Positions 9,668-18,197 of a stretch of 64,000 nt of DNA are shown one piece after another. Numbering within the stretch: position 1 is the stretch's first letter; each line of letters opens with the position of its first letter. The notes beneath the pieces are model-generated. The model did no database searches, was not told the origin of the DNA, and saw only the letters and a list, made by a program, of their open reading frames with translations. The stretch is from positions 1 through 64,000 of the forward strand of contig JAFWNG010000041.1 of assembly GCA_017510405.1 (NCBI GenBank), in the 5' to 3' direction. The position numbers and the translations under genes are program-made. This DNA is from Solobacterium sp. (GTDB taxonomy: Bacteria; Bacillota_I; Bacilli_A; Erysipelotrichales; Erysipelotrichaceae).

Positions 9668-10771
9668 TTAGAATAATCCGCTTTGTACATGCATCTGATA
9701 ATAATAGAAAGCCAGATAACTGACATACAGAGCAATCATCATTATGTCAGCGCTTTTTTTATTAAAAATATGCTTTATTTCCCAGGGAAGTAATATGTAA
9801 TTAAACAATGAGGTATAGATCGGCAGTCTGCCGATGAAAATTCCGCTGGTCACCATTGAAACAAGGTACAGACCAGCTGTTACGATCGACATATTCGTAG
9901 AAATATTGATCAGCGTATTATTCTCATATCTGATAATTTTTCTGCCAAAAAACGAAATAACTGCCGGCACACTATATACCATGACTCTGAACGGATTGGT
10001 ACCGTCATCCTTCCATGCTTTCCAGTCGGATACAACATTTTCATATTGTGTTTCTTCCAGAATATCATCCAGAAGATTGGTGAACACTTCCACATATGCA
10101 ACAATCAATAATGTGAGTATTAATAACAGAATTGTTTTTTTATTCCACGCTTCACCGCTGGTGATGTATATTACGGGAAGCATAATTAATGCGGATCGAT
10201 GCATCGTTGAGGCAAGAAGAATCAATATGGAATACAGCAAATACTTCTTTTCCAGCAGCCATACTGTCCCGGCGAAAATAATAGTGACTGCGGTAAACTG
10301 CCGCACTCCGTTGCACATCCAGGAAATATAATCGGTGGAGGCAATAAACAGGAAGATACTCATAATATAGTCAGCGGACAGTTTCCGATAGATCTGTACA
10401 AGGGAAAAAATCTGAATCGCAGCCAGAATATAAAAATATGCTCTGAAATCAGCCTTTGTCAGAACTTTGATAAACCCGATGAAGTACCAAAATCCCCTGT
10501 CTTTACCGATATTTGAAGCGTATGACATCATAGCAGAAAACGTACTTGGAATACCTTCGTACCCTTTTCTATAGTTGTATGTATCTCCGATATTTCCTCT
10601 GCTGCCGACAATATATACAATCGGAATAACAACAAGAACAGCAGCCCATAAGGAAGTTCCCACCTCATCTTTTCCCAGGATTTTCATTGTTTCTTCCACT
10701 TGTACAAAATGGAAAAAGAGGGCCATCACGCCCATCCAGAGAATAATGAAAACAAACTCATTAAGCTCCAT
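9668..10771 (-). CDS. EpsG family O-antigen/EPS polymerase
   Basis: A 367-residue polytopic membrane protein with roughly ten hydrophobic segments. The YNYRKGYEGIPSTF stretch near residue 67 and SWMCNGVRQFTAVTIIF near residue 150 match the EpsG family, in which the NG-x-RQ motif is characteristic. EpsG proteins are the proposed polymerases that join lipid-linked repeat units outside the membrane. The gene overlaps the upstream family 4 transferase by 11 bp. No flippase gene is visible here; it may lie left of the window. Confidence 0.85.
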   Translation of the reverse strand: MELNEFVFIILWMGVMALFFHFVQVEETMKILGKDEVGTSLWAAVLVVIPIVYIVGSRGNIGDTYNYRKGYEGIPSTFSAMMSYASNIGKDRGFWYFIGFIKVLTKADFRAYFYILAAIQIFSLVQIYRKLSADYIMSIFLFIASTDYISWMCNGVRQFTAVTIIFAGTVWLLEKKYLLYSILILLASTMHRSALIMLPVIYITSGEAWNKKTILLLILTLLIVAYVEVFTNLLDDILEETQYENVVSDWKAWKDDGTNPFRVMVYSVPAVISFFGRKIIRYENNTLINISTNMSIVTAGLYLVSMVTSGIFIGRLPIYTSLFNYILLPWEIKHIFNKKSADIMMIALYVSYLAFYYYQMHVQSGLF

Positions 10772-11852
10772 AAAGAACCTCGGAAACTATGTAAGACATA
10801 CGGGATACGACACCGTTGCGATCAAACTCGTTTTCCATCTTTATTCGCGCATTTCTGCCAAGTGAAGCACGTTCTTCTATGGAGAGAGTCAGGAAATGCT
10901 TCATGGCATTATACAGACTCTGGGTATCCCTTGGCCGTACCAGATAACCGGTAATGCCCTCATCTACAGAGTTATTGCAGCCCGGAATATCCGTTGTAAT
11001 GACCGGACGGCCAAGAGCAGAAGCCTCCAGATTTACATTCGTCATTCCTTCATGGTAGGAAGGCATGACCACACAGTCGCTCGCCACATAGTAAGGAATA
11101 GGATTTTCCTGAAATCCATGGAATACCGCAATTCCCTTCTCTACGAGATCTTCCACACGTGCTTTATACTCATCCTCGTAAAAACCGATGATATCAAGAA
11201 CGATATTCTGACTTTGATTCAGCCGTTCTGCTGCGTCAAATAACTCGCCGACGCCTTTCTCCTTCATGATCCTGCCCACGAAAAGGAAATGTACCGGATC
11301 ATTTCCCGGGAATTCATGATAGGTATACTCACTCAGATTAACACCGGCACCCTGCATGACTTCAATGTCTTTCCGCTGAACGATTCTACGTTCAACAAAT
11401 ACCTGCGCATCCCCGTCATTTTCGAAAATCACTTTATACGCCTTACGCAGCCCGTGCTTGTACATCCGGGATACCACTGCTGCCATCTTCGGACTTTCAA
11501 AGGCAGTCCCCAGTCCCTGTACATTCGCAATGTACGGGACACCGTACATTGCACACAGGGATCCCATATAAATATTCGGCTTAATGGAATAGGTGATGAC
11601 AAGATCCGGAGCCTGCTCTTTCAGGATCGAACGGTACTGAGCGATCAGTTTTGCATCTTCTGCAGGATTCATGCCTCTGCGGTTGATCGGTGTTTCGATC
11701 AGTGTATAGCCGCAGTCACGGAAGTCATCCTCATGACCGACGAAAGGAGTGCAGATCACGATCGTACTGTAATTTGACAAACGCGAAAGGAGTTCCTTCC
11801 GGAACCGGTACAGCATATACGAATGGTTCGTTACGATCATGATCTTTTTCAT
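10761..11852 (-). CDS. Glycosyltransferase family 4
   Basis: A 363-residue GT-B transferase starting MKKIMIVTNHSYMLYRFRKE. It has TYSIKPNIYMGSLCAMYGVP near residue 90, then HFLFVGRIMKEKGVGELFDA near residue 185. The retaining-enzyme E-x7-E element is in MPSYHEGMTNVNLEAS near residue 272. This subfamily (CapM/WbnK-like) often adds the second sugar of a repeat unit. It lies 3 bp after the second BY-kinase gene and is the first transferase of the operon. Specificity is not readable. Confidence 0.88.
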   Translation of the reverse strand: MKKIMIVTNHSYMLYRFRKELLSRLSNYSTIVICTPFVGHEDDFRDCGYTLIETPINRRGMNPAEDAKLIAQYRSILKEQAPDLVITYSIKPNIYMGSLCAMYGVPYIANVQGLGTAFESPKMAAVVSRMYKHGLRKAYKVIFENDGDAQVFVERRIVQRKDIEVMQGAGVNLSEYTYHEFPGNDPVHFLFVGRIMKEKGVGELFDAAERLNQSQNIVLDIIGFYEDEYKARVEDLVEKGIAVFHGFQENPIPYYVASDCVVMPSYHEGMTNVNLEASALGRPVITTDIPGCNNSVDEGITGYLVRPRDTQSLYNAMKHFLTLSIEERASLGRNARIKMENEFDRNGVVSRMSYIVSEVLYGA

Positions 11853-11855
11853 ATA

Positions 11856-13268
11856 CTACTCTTCCTTATTCTCTGCTTCTTTCTGATAGCTTGTATAACC
11901 ATAACTGCCGTAGCCGTAGTTATGATGTTTGCCGCCGTTCAGAACACAGCCGGCAATCTTGACACCGGCCTCATTCAGTTCCGTGATTCCTCTCAGGATC
12001 ACCGGCCGTCTTGCATAATCACACATGATGACATACACGGCAAGATCCGCATTTTTCACCATTAACATCGCATCTGCCAGCATCGCAGACGGCGGTGTAT
12101 CCAGGATAATGACATCTGCCTTTTCCCTCAGCATGGCAATCAGTTTGCGCATCTGTTCGGATCCAAGAATCTCGATATGCTCGGACGGATCCTGTGCTCC
12201 GAGCAGACACAGAAGGTCAAAACCGCGGTCCTCGTAGGAATACAATGCATCAGACAGTTTGACTTCACCGGATAGTACCTTTTCAAGTCCCGGATAGTCT
12301 CCCTTGATATTCAGTACTTCCTGCTGCGATGGGTTACGGATATCACAGTCCAGAAGAATGACTTTCTTTCCCTGACCGGCAAATGAAATTGCTAGGTTTC
12401 CCGCCACCGTGGATTTTCCTTCACCCGGAATCGAACTGGTTACCATAATGACCTTCCGGTCCGTACCCTTCATGCGCCGTTCAAGACGCGTTCGCACCGT
12501 ACGTACCGCTTCCAGATAGTCCTGCTGTACATTCTCTTCCAGAATACTGATGCCGGAGTCGCCGTCACCGCGCTTTTTCTTCCGATACACCGGAAGTGTT
12601 CCAAGATACGGTGTATTGACCATTTCACTCAGATCTTTATGATTGCGCACCGTACGTTTTGTGACCATGAACAGGAAAACATACAATAAACCTGCCGCCA
12701 GACCGGCTCCGGAATATTTCAGGATAGACCCCCGCATGGAAACAGCTTTTCCGGAATCCTCCGGTACGCCGCTGTCTTCAATGATTTCAAACTGCGTCTC
12801 TCCGACAACATACCTGGCTATCGACGGATATACCCGGATCACTGTCTGAAGCTCATTATAGACATCCAGTGCATTTTTACCGGTCACACTGATCGTCAGG
12901 AAGTTCGTCCCGCTGACGTTCGTCACCTTGATCGTACCGGGAAGACGGGAAACTCCCATATCTTCCGCAATCCGATCGGATAATATACCCGATGTAAGAA
13001 TTGCCGGGAAAGTTCTGGAGATCTGCCCGGCTGTCAGTTTACTGTCGTTGCCGGGTGTAGACGTAGAAACCGAAACGGTGCATTCCGCTTTATACTGAGG
13101 GGTATAACTCGTAGATACACGGAACCAGGAAAACAGCCCCAATATCAAAGCAAGCAGAACCGGTATGATCCATCTCTTGCGCAATGCTGTCAGATAATCA
13201 TCCAGAAATACCGTAATATCGATCTTATCCGGCGTTGTATCACTGCTTCTGTAAGTGGAATTACTCAT
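11856..13268 (-). CDS. Wzz-BY-kinase fusion (CpsC/CpsD type), second copy
   Basis: About 470 residues from the ATG at 13268. This start overlaps the upstream stop codon by 8 bp; a longer reading from 13418 would only translate the neighbour's tyrosine-rich tail out of frame. The N-terminus is a Wzz chain-length domain with membrane spans near residues 34-50 and 186-203. The C-terminus is a bacterial tyrosine kinase: Walker A SIPGEGKST at 279-287, Walker A' ILLDCDIRNPS near 304, Walker B VIILDTPP near 386, and a C-terminal tyrosine cluster around GYGSYGYTSY. Such kinases autophosphorylate and set EPS chain length with the CpsB phosphatase. Confidence 0.9.
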   Translation of the reverse strand: MSNSTYRSSDTTPDKIDITVFLDDYLTALRKRWIIPVLLALILGLFSWFRVSTSYTPQYKAECTVSVSTSTPGNDSKLTAGQISRTFPAILTSGILSDRIAEDMGVSRLPGTIKVTNVSGTNFLTISVTGKNALDVYNELQTVIRVYPSIARYVVGETQFEIIEDSGVPEDSGKAVSMRGSILKYSGAGLAAGLLYVFLFMVTKRTVRNHKDLSEMVNTPYLGTLPVYRKKKRGDGDSGISILEENVQQDYLEAVRTVRTRLERRMKGTDRKVIMVTSSIPGEGKSTVAGNLAISFAGQGKKVILLDCDIRNPSQQEVLNIKGDYPGLEKVLSGEVKLSDALYSYEDRGFDLLCLLGAQDPSEHIEILGSEQMRKLIAMLREKADVIILDTPPSAMLADAMLMVKNADLAVYVIMCDYARRPVILRGITELNEAGVKIAGCVLNGGKHHNYGYGSYGYTSYQKEAENKEE

Positions 13269-14799
13269 CAGAACTGTCCTCCTTTCCGGAAGACGACTTC
13301 TTCCTCTGGTACGGACCGTACTTGCCGTAATATTTGCCGTATCTGCCGTACTTGCCGTACCGGCTGTAGCGGCCGTAGCCATAGCCGTAGCCATAACCAT
13401 AGCCGTATCCATAGCCATAACCGCCGGTCACAGAACCGGTACCCGGCAGACTGCGTACATCGTTCAGGATACATCCGGCAATACTTGCCCGGCACGTTTT
13501 CAGTTCGTCAATCGCATCGTTGATATCCGCCGACAATACACGGTCATACTGTACGACCAGGATTGCGGTATCTGCTATGTTGGCAAACGCTTCAGCATCC
13601 GCCATCGCAGACATCGGCGGTGAATCGATAATAATATAGTCAACGGAATTCCGCAGTGCTTCCAGATATTCCCGCATCTGCGCGTTTCCGATGATCTCTG
13701 TGGAATTCGGATAGGAATGTGACGACAGGATCATACGCAGTCCGGTGTGTTCTTCGAACTTCAGTATTTCCGGGAAACGCACAGTTCCATCTATAAGATC
13801 CGGAAGTTCTTTTCCCTTCTCTGTTTCTATGTCGAATAGTTTTGCAAGAGACGGTCTGCGAAGGTCTCCGTCGATCAGAAGCACTGTATGACCCTGTTCC
13901 GCCAGCGTTAAGGCAATGTTCGCTGACACCGTAGATTTTCCCTCATGTTCCTGAACACTCGTCACCAGAATGATATTACTGCCGTCCTTGCGCGACTGGT
14001 TGACGATCGACGCTGCGATTTTCTTGTATTTTTCTACAAAGGAGAAACTGGCAGTCACATCCGTGATCAGTATTCCCTCTTTTTTTCCTTTAAACCGTTC
14101 AAACACTGTCTTATACAGCTTTTCATGATGGATGACACCAAGTGATTTGGCATCGAGCTTTCGTGTCAGATCCTTTTCTGATTTAATCGTATCGTGCTGC
14201 AGAGACATCCATGCAAACAAAACAAGTAATGCCCCGAACGCAATCATGAAAATCCGCCGCGCACCTGCAAAAATCGAGAACGAGGAATCCGGACGCTGAG
14301 GCATTCCCGGTTCTGCAAGCACCGTCATGACCTTATCATTCGTTACATACTGCGAAAGATTCGTATAGTTGTTCATGATGGAGCGCATGATCTTATAGGA
14401 AAGCTGAGGAGAGTCCGCGGTCACTCTCAACGTAAGAAGATTCGTATTCTTTATGATGGATGCTTTAGTGACTGCATTATATGTTTCCAGCTCCAGATCC
14501 CTGCATACCTGTTTTTTCAGAACATCACTGTTCAGGATATTCGAAAAAGTCTCTGCCATTTTGGAAGCCGAGTTCAGATTGTTATTTACGTAGTTGCTGT
14601 AATTCTTAGACATGACCACAAATGTAGCTGTCGTAGTATATTTTTCCTGGTATTTTGATTCGTTATACAGACTGAATGCCATGGTGATCGCCAAAGCGCC
14701 CGCCAGTATGGCAGGAATGCTGCGTAAAAGATCCCTGAGAAGGCTGTATGGTTCGATATCATCCAGAAAACTGAATCTCTTGTACCGTGTCTCACTCAT
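13261..14799 (-). CDS. Wzz-BY-kinase fusion with long Tyr-Gly tail, first copy
   Basis: A 512-residue fusion of a Wzz domain (membrane spans near residues 27-45 and 188-205) and a BY-kinase. The P-loop reads SVQEHEGKST, with EHEGKST where the family usually has PGEGKST; Walker A' is VLLIDGDLRRPS and Walker B YIIIDSPP. The tail holds eight consecutive Tyr-Gly pairs followed by R/K-Y repeats, sixteen tyrosines in all, at about 13306-13426. These are the likely autophosphorylation sites. It follows the Ig-like protein gene by 1 bp and overlaps the second kinase by 8 bp. Confidence 0.9.
   Translation of the reverse strand: MSETRYKRFSFLDDIEPYSLLRDLLRSIPAILAGALAITMAFSLYNESKYQEKYTTTATFVVMSKNYSNYVNNNLNSASKMAETFSNILNSDVLKKQVCRDLELETYNAVTKASIIKNTNLLTLRVTADSPQLSYKIMRSIMNNYTNLSQYVTNDKVMTVLAEPGMPQRPDSSFSIFAGARRIFMIAFGALLVLFAWMSLQHDTIKSEKDLTRKLDAKSLGVIHHEKLYKTVFERFKGKKEGILITDVTASFSFVEKYKKIAASIVNQSRKDGSNIILVTSVQEHEGKSTVSANIALTLAEQGHTVLLIDGDLRRPSLAKLFDIETEKGKELPDLIDGTVRFPEILKFEEHTGLRMILSSHSYPNSTEIIGNAQMREYLEALRNSVDYIIIDSPPMSAMADAEAFANIADTAILVVQYDRVLSADINDAIDELKTCRASIAGCILNDVRSLPGTGSVTGGYGYGYGYGYGYGYGYGRYSRYGKYGRYGKYYGKYGPYQRKKSSSGKEDSSDE
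13306..13426 (-). repeat. Tyr-Gly coding repeat in BY-kinase tail
   Basis: Degenerate 6-bp units (TAY GGN) encode eight Tyr-Gly pairs, followed by eight more tyrosines spaced by Gly, Arg, Lys or Pro. Alternating TAT/TAC and GGC/GGT/GGA codons make slippage less likely than in a perfect repeat. Confidence 0.85.
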
Positions 14800-14800
14800 A

Positions 14801-15649
14801 TCAGTATTCCTCCACGATCAGATACATGTATGATGATCCTCTTGAGTATCCACCTGACTGAAGCGTATAGATCACCGGATATGTTCCCGGTGTGTAGTAA
14901 TCCACTTCTGAATCATCAATCATAACCATATCTGATGAATACGGTGCATCTTCGTCCATCTGATCAAAATCTGTTGTTTTCCCGTTTCTCCAGATGCCGC
15001 GAATATTTTCTCTTAGAGCCGGTTCTACCCCGACCGAAGTATACATAATGTAGGTCGTCAGTCCGGGTGACGGCGTGTTGTAACTGTCACTGTCATCTGC
15101 CAGCAGATTGATGAGGATACTCGCTGTATCTCCGGCAGTATTGGTAACTTCCAGCGTAACATTCGTACCGATATTGCTGTTGGCTGTGATTGCACGGATG
15201 CGGTTTGTGATATCCCCATCAAAAACGTCAACTGCATGTACGCCGGTGAGTACGCTGTATCCGGAACGGTTCAGGTAGCGGAACGGCTGAGACGCAGAAA
15301 AGCGCGGTGAAATGTAATCTACATACCGCACACGTCTGGTATATGTCGCTACATTGTTGTGGGAATCAAATGCCGCATAGTTGACTTTCACGAGGCCGCG
15401 CGACAGAAACTTGGAACGTGACACTACCAGAAGAGAATCTGTCACATCGCCGTCTACGTTATCCTCCGCGTGCAGCCCCTGCAGCAGATCTGCATCTGAT
15501 GCACCTACACTGACTTCGATGTATTCCAGATCATCCGTAATAACAGGTGCTGTTTTATCCCTGTCTTTCATCCGCGTATACTGGTCTATTCCGAATACCG
15601 CAGCAACGATGATAAATAGTGCATATAATACGAGTCTTAATCTTCTCAT
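14801..15649 (-). CDS. Membrane-anchored protein with two DUF5011/Ig-like domains
   Basis: A 282-residue protein with one N-terminal membrane span (about residues 4-22) and an extracellular remainder. Two related segments, LHAEDNVDGDVT near residue 60 and VHAVDVFDGDIT near residue 140, match the D-x-x-D-G-D-[IV]-T signature of DUF5011 and other bacterial Ig-like domains. The last 90 residues are unassigned. It overlaps cpsB by 4 bp and precedes the first BY-kinase by 1 bp, so it is made with the EPS control proteins. A role in polymer export or in attachment at the wall is inference. Confidence 0.75.
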   Translation of the reverse strand: MRRLRLVLYALFIIVAAVFGIDQYTRMKDRDKTAPVITDDLEYIEVSVGASDADLLQGLHAEDNVDGDVTDSLLVVSRSKFLSRGLVKVNYAAFDSHNNVATYTRRVRYVDYISPRFSASQPFRYLNRSGYSVLTGVHAVDVFDGDITNRIRAITANSNIGTNVTLEVTNTAGDTASILINLLADDSDSYNTPSPGLTTYIMYTSVGVEPALRENIRGIWRNGKTTDFDQMDEDAPYSSDMVMIDDSEVDYYTPGTYPVIYTLQSGGYSRGSSYMYLIVEEY

Positions 15650-16410
15650 TCGTAATCCTCATCTGAAATATATGGAATCGGGTCATACCCGACCAGTACT
15701 CTGCCGTCAAGAATCCGTCCCGGATTCTCTTCCAGCAACATATAAGTATACTCCTCTCCGAAGTTCTTTTCCAGTTCCTGCGTGATGGTATCCATGTTGG
15801 GCTCACGCCATCCCATGCGGTGCGCGTCACTTGCCACGCAGTGTACAAGGCCGTGCCGGAGCAGACTCAGAGCACAATCCTGACACCGTTTGCCGTTCGA
15901 ACCGAGGATGCTGCCTTTATTCAGCTGGATGCCGTATCCTTTCTGATACCAGTCATACACCAGCTGCGGGTCTGCCTGTACAAAGGAATATCTTGCCGGA
16001 TGAGCAACGATCGGCCGATACCCGGCATCGTAGCAGTCCGCCAGTATTTCGTTTACGAAGTCGGGTTCCTCATGGAAACCAAATTCGATCAGAATATACT
16101 TTGTGTGATTCAGAGTCCACAGTTTTTTTCTTTTCAGAAGTGAAACTGTATCTTCCGTACCGTAGATCTCCATGCCTCTGTACAGACGCAGCGGAATGCC
16201 CTGTGCCCGCAGTGCTTCTTTCAGTCCGTGGTACTTCGCCTCCAGACGCTCCCCGGCATAGTTCTCATATAAGCCCGGATAAGAGTGCGGAGTGACGATC
16301 ATATGATCCACACCGGTTTCATAGGCCATTCTTGCCATGGCCAGCGACATCTCCAGGCTTCTGGATCCGTCATCCACACCCGGTATGATATGAATATGTA
16401 TATCGATCAT
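15646..16410 (-). CDS. cpsB: CpsB/CapC-type tyrosine-protein phosphatase
   Basis: A 254-residue PHP-fold, manganese-dependent phosphatase. The metal-binding N-terminus is MIDIHIHIIPGVDDGSR, followed by MIVTPHSYPG near residue 40, the ILIEFGFHEEPDF region, PIVAHPARYS and CVASDAHRMG near residue 197. The family dephosphorylates the tyrosine tail of CpsD-type kinases. It is the first gene of the operon, behind an extended -10 promoter and a GAGGGAGG ribosome site. Length matches the family. Confidence 0.93.
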   Translation of the reverse strand: MIDIHIHIIPGVDDGSRSLEMSLAMARMAYETGVDHMIVTPHSYPGLYENYAGERLEAKYHGLKEALRAQGIPLRLYRGMEIYGTEDTVSLLKRKKLWTLNHTKYILIEFGFHEEPDFVNEILADCYDAGYRPIVAHPARYSFVQADPQLVYDWYQKGYGIQLNKGSILGSNGKRCQDCALSLLRHGLVHCVASDAHRMGWREPNMDTITQELEKNFGEEYTYMLLEENPGRILDGRVLVGYDPIPYISDEDYE

Positions 16411-16429
16411 CTCTGCCTCCCTCGCAGGG

Positions 16430-16438
16430 ATTATATCA
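16430..16438 (-). promoter_or_regulatory. Extended -10 promoter of the EPS operon
   Basis: The minus strand reads TGATATAAT, a TGn-TATAAT extended -10 with a perfect hexamer. No good -35 is found at 16-18 bp, as is usual for extended -10 promoters. The predicted start is near 16423, leaving a leader of only about 13 nt that holds the ribosome site. Confidence 0.6.
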
Positions 16439-16537
16439 TAAACGCCACTTTGTTACTGTAATCCATTTACATTCCGATTACTCCACATATTTACCGGCAG
16501 GTATCATCTTTCAGCAACATCCGGTGTTTTCTAAACA

Positions 16538-16560
16538 TCACAATGCAGAATATATTGTGA
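16538..16560. promoter_or_regulatory. Inverted repeat TCACAAT-N9-ATTGTGA
   Basis: A perfect 7-bp inverted repeat with a 9-bp spacer lies about 105 bp upstream of the EPS -10 element and downstream of the acyltransferase stop. It has the geometry of a dimeric regulator site. The regulator is unknown. Confidence 0.4.
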
Positions 16561-16613
16561 CATCATGGAACTCAGATGTCCTCGGAATTAAGATATAACG
16601 GAAGTGTTTCTTC

Positions 16614-17744
16614 TTACTTGATTCCTAATACATACTGTTTTATCCATCCGTTTTTATCCAGATCACGGATCCATTTGATTTTATCTAAAGTGATAATAAT
16701 CACAACCGAGCCCAGAAATGACAGCAGTTCCAGGAATAGGAATCGGTATAAATATGTAATATTCCATCCGGTATAATCGAGAACAACTACCAGGCCTTCC
16801 ATGATGCAGATATGTATAAAATATATGCCAAATGAGATACGGGCCAGTTCAGCAGTGATCTTTTTGATTATTGCCGAATAGTTACTGCGCTGCAGCAGCT
16901 CAAACACACAAACCGAGACCAGCATGGGAAATATGCTATTATAACCTATGGTGTAATCATACTCTTTTGTAAAGATCCAAAACTGAAACAGACAATATGC
17001 AGAGAAAGATAAAATACCGAAACATATTATTGTTTTTGTTTTGAACCGTTTTAATCCGGAAAGGTGTACAAGGTAATATCCAAGCAGCAGATAGACAACA
17101 TACATGGAAAACACATGTTTTGATGCAAGTGAAAAGGTCAGGGTCATCGAAACTCCAAGTGCACCGAGCAGACCATTGACATCCGGAATAAGGAAACTCC
17201 CGATAACTACAAGCAGTGCAGGATAAATAAAGTATTTCCTGTTTATGTGTTTTAATCCTGTTGAAATGATCGGAATAACAAGGTAAACGCACAAAATCAT
17301 GTACATATACCACATACTGTACATGTCCACCGGATTCAAGAATAATAACGTCAATATAAACCGATACAAACAGGTCGTGATTCCCGCTGAAGATAATATC
17401 GACCCGGGAAGAAGCTGCTTATACCAAAACATGATTACAAGCCAGATTTCAGTTGTTATAAACAGATTCAGCCAGTTATGCTTTAAAAACTGAAAAGGTT
17501 TTTCCTCATAATCTCTGTGCAGCAGCAGTGCTCCGGAGATCATAACGAATAGAGGAACACCAATTCGACTGAGCACATAGACTACAGTCTTGAAAATCGT
17601 AAGTGAAACAGGAATTGTCAGGTATTCTGTAATTTGATCATAAGAAATATTGAAGCTTCTGTTAATTGCATGGTTTAAAGATATGGAGATTATGGCTATT
17701 GAACGTGCAGCGTCAAGCCATATGATTCTGTTAGATTTTTGCAT
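16614..17744 (-). CDS. Acyltransferase family 3 membrane protein
   Basis: A 376-residue polytopic protein with about ten hydrophobic segments. It starts with IIWLDAARSIAIISISLNHA, the conserved R/D/H N-terminal region of acyltransferase family 3. These enzymes move acetyl or other acyl groups onto extracellular glycans. The gene is AT-rich, lies just upstream of the EPS operon on the same strand, and is preceded by AGGTG 5 nt from the ATG. O-acylation of the exopolysaccharide is plausible but inferred from position. It could instead modify wall polymers. Confidence 0.85.
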   Translation of the reverse strand: MQKSNRIIWLDAARSIAIISISLNHAINRSFNISYDQITEYLTIPVSLTIFKTVVYVLSRIGVPLFVMISGALLLHRDYEEKPFQFLKHNWLNLFITTEIWLVIMFWYKQLLPGSILSSAGITTCLYRFILTLLFLNPVDMYSMWYMYMILCVYLVIPIISTGLKHINRKYFIYPALLVVIGSFLIPDVNGLLGALGVSMTLTFSLASKHVFSMYVVYLLLGYYLVHLSGLKRFKTKTIICFGILSFSAYCLFQFWIFTKEYDYTIGYNSIFPMLVSVCVFELLQRSNYSAIIKKITAELARISFGIYFIHICIMEGLVVVLDYTGWNITYLYRFLFLELLSFLGSVVIIITLDKIKWIRDLDKNGWIKQYVLGIK

Positions 17745-18117
17745 ACCGGCACCTGTTCTTATGTTATTGATGCTATTACTGATGAGGCTATGAGGATTTT
17801 CCGGCAGATTAGAATATCCTGTGTTACGAGTTTAAGAAGGTGCCTGACTGCCTGATTCTGAAACAGTCCGGGAAATCATTGTCTAATATATAGGGCATAC
17901 TGTCCGGCATGTCAAATAGAGGGCAGAACTGTCTGTCTTTTTTTCAGGTTCATCAGAGAACCGCTGTCTGAATATGACTGCTGTTCTTTCATTAAACCGG
18001 CATCATTTGACAAGAACCCTGAAAGCCGATTAAATTCCTGTGTTCCCTTCAGATATCATATGATTATTCGACAGATATACTCTTTTGATTATTTCCCACA
18101 CTTTCACATACTTGTTT
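17745..18117. other. Intergenic region without a recognised gene
   Basis: This AT-rich spacer separates the divergent acyltransferase and ftsH genes. I see no credible coding frame, RNA gene or terminator in it. The 3' side leads into the ftsH control region. A promoter for the acyltransferase must lie at the left end but could not be pinned down. Confidence 0.5.
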
Positions 18118-18144
18118 TTAGCACTCTTATAAATAGTGTGCTAA
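18118..18144 (+). promoter_or_regulatory. CIRCE operator upstream of ftsH
   Basis: The sequence TTAGCACTC-N9-GTGTGCTAA matches the CIRCE consensus TTAGCACTC-N9-GAGTGCTAA with one mismatch. CIRCE is bound by the heat-shock repressor HrcA. A TATAAA hexamer lies inside the spacer at 18128-18133, so bound repressor would cover the promoter. The ftsH start is 54 bp downstream. Confidence 0.8.
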
Positions 18145-18197
18145 ACTGTACAGCAGATGCATATACCCGGTATGTGCATGAAAGAAGGTGATTCCGA

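Noticed and set aside
13269-13418. A 50-residue N-terminal extension of the second BY-kinase, rich in Ala, Met and Thr
   Set aside because: It is the neighbour's Tyr-Gly repeat read in another frame. The ATG at 13268 overlaps the upstream stop and gives a normal Wzz start.
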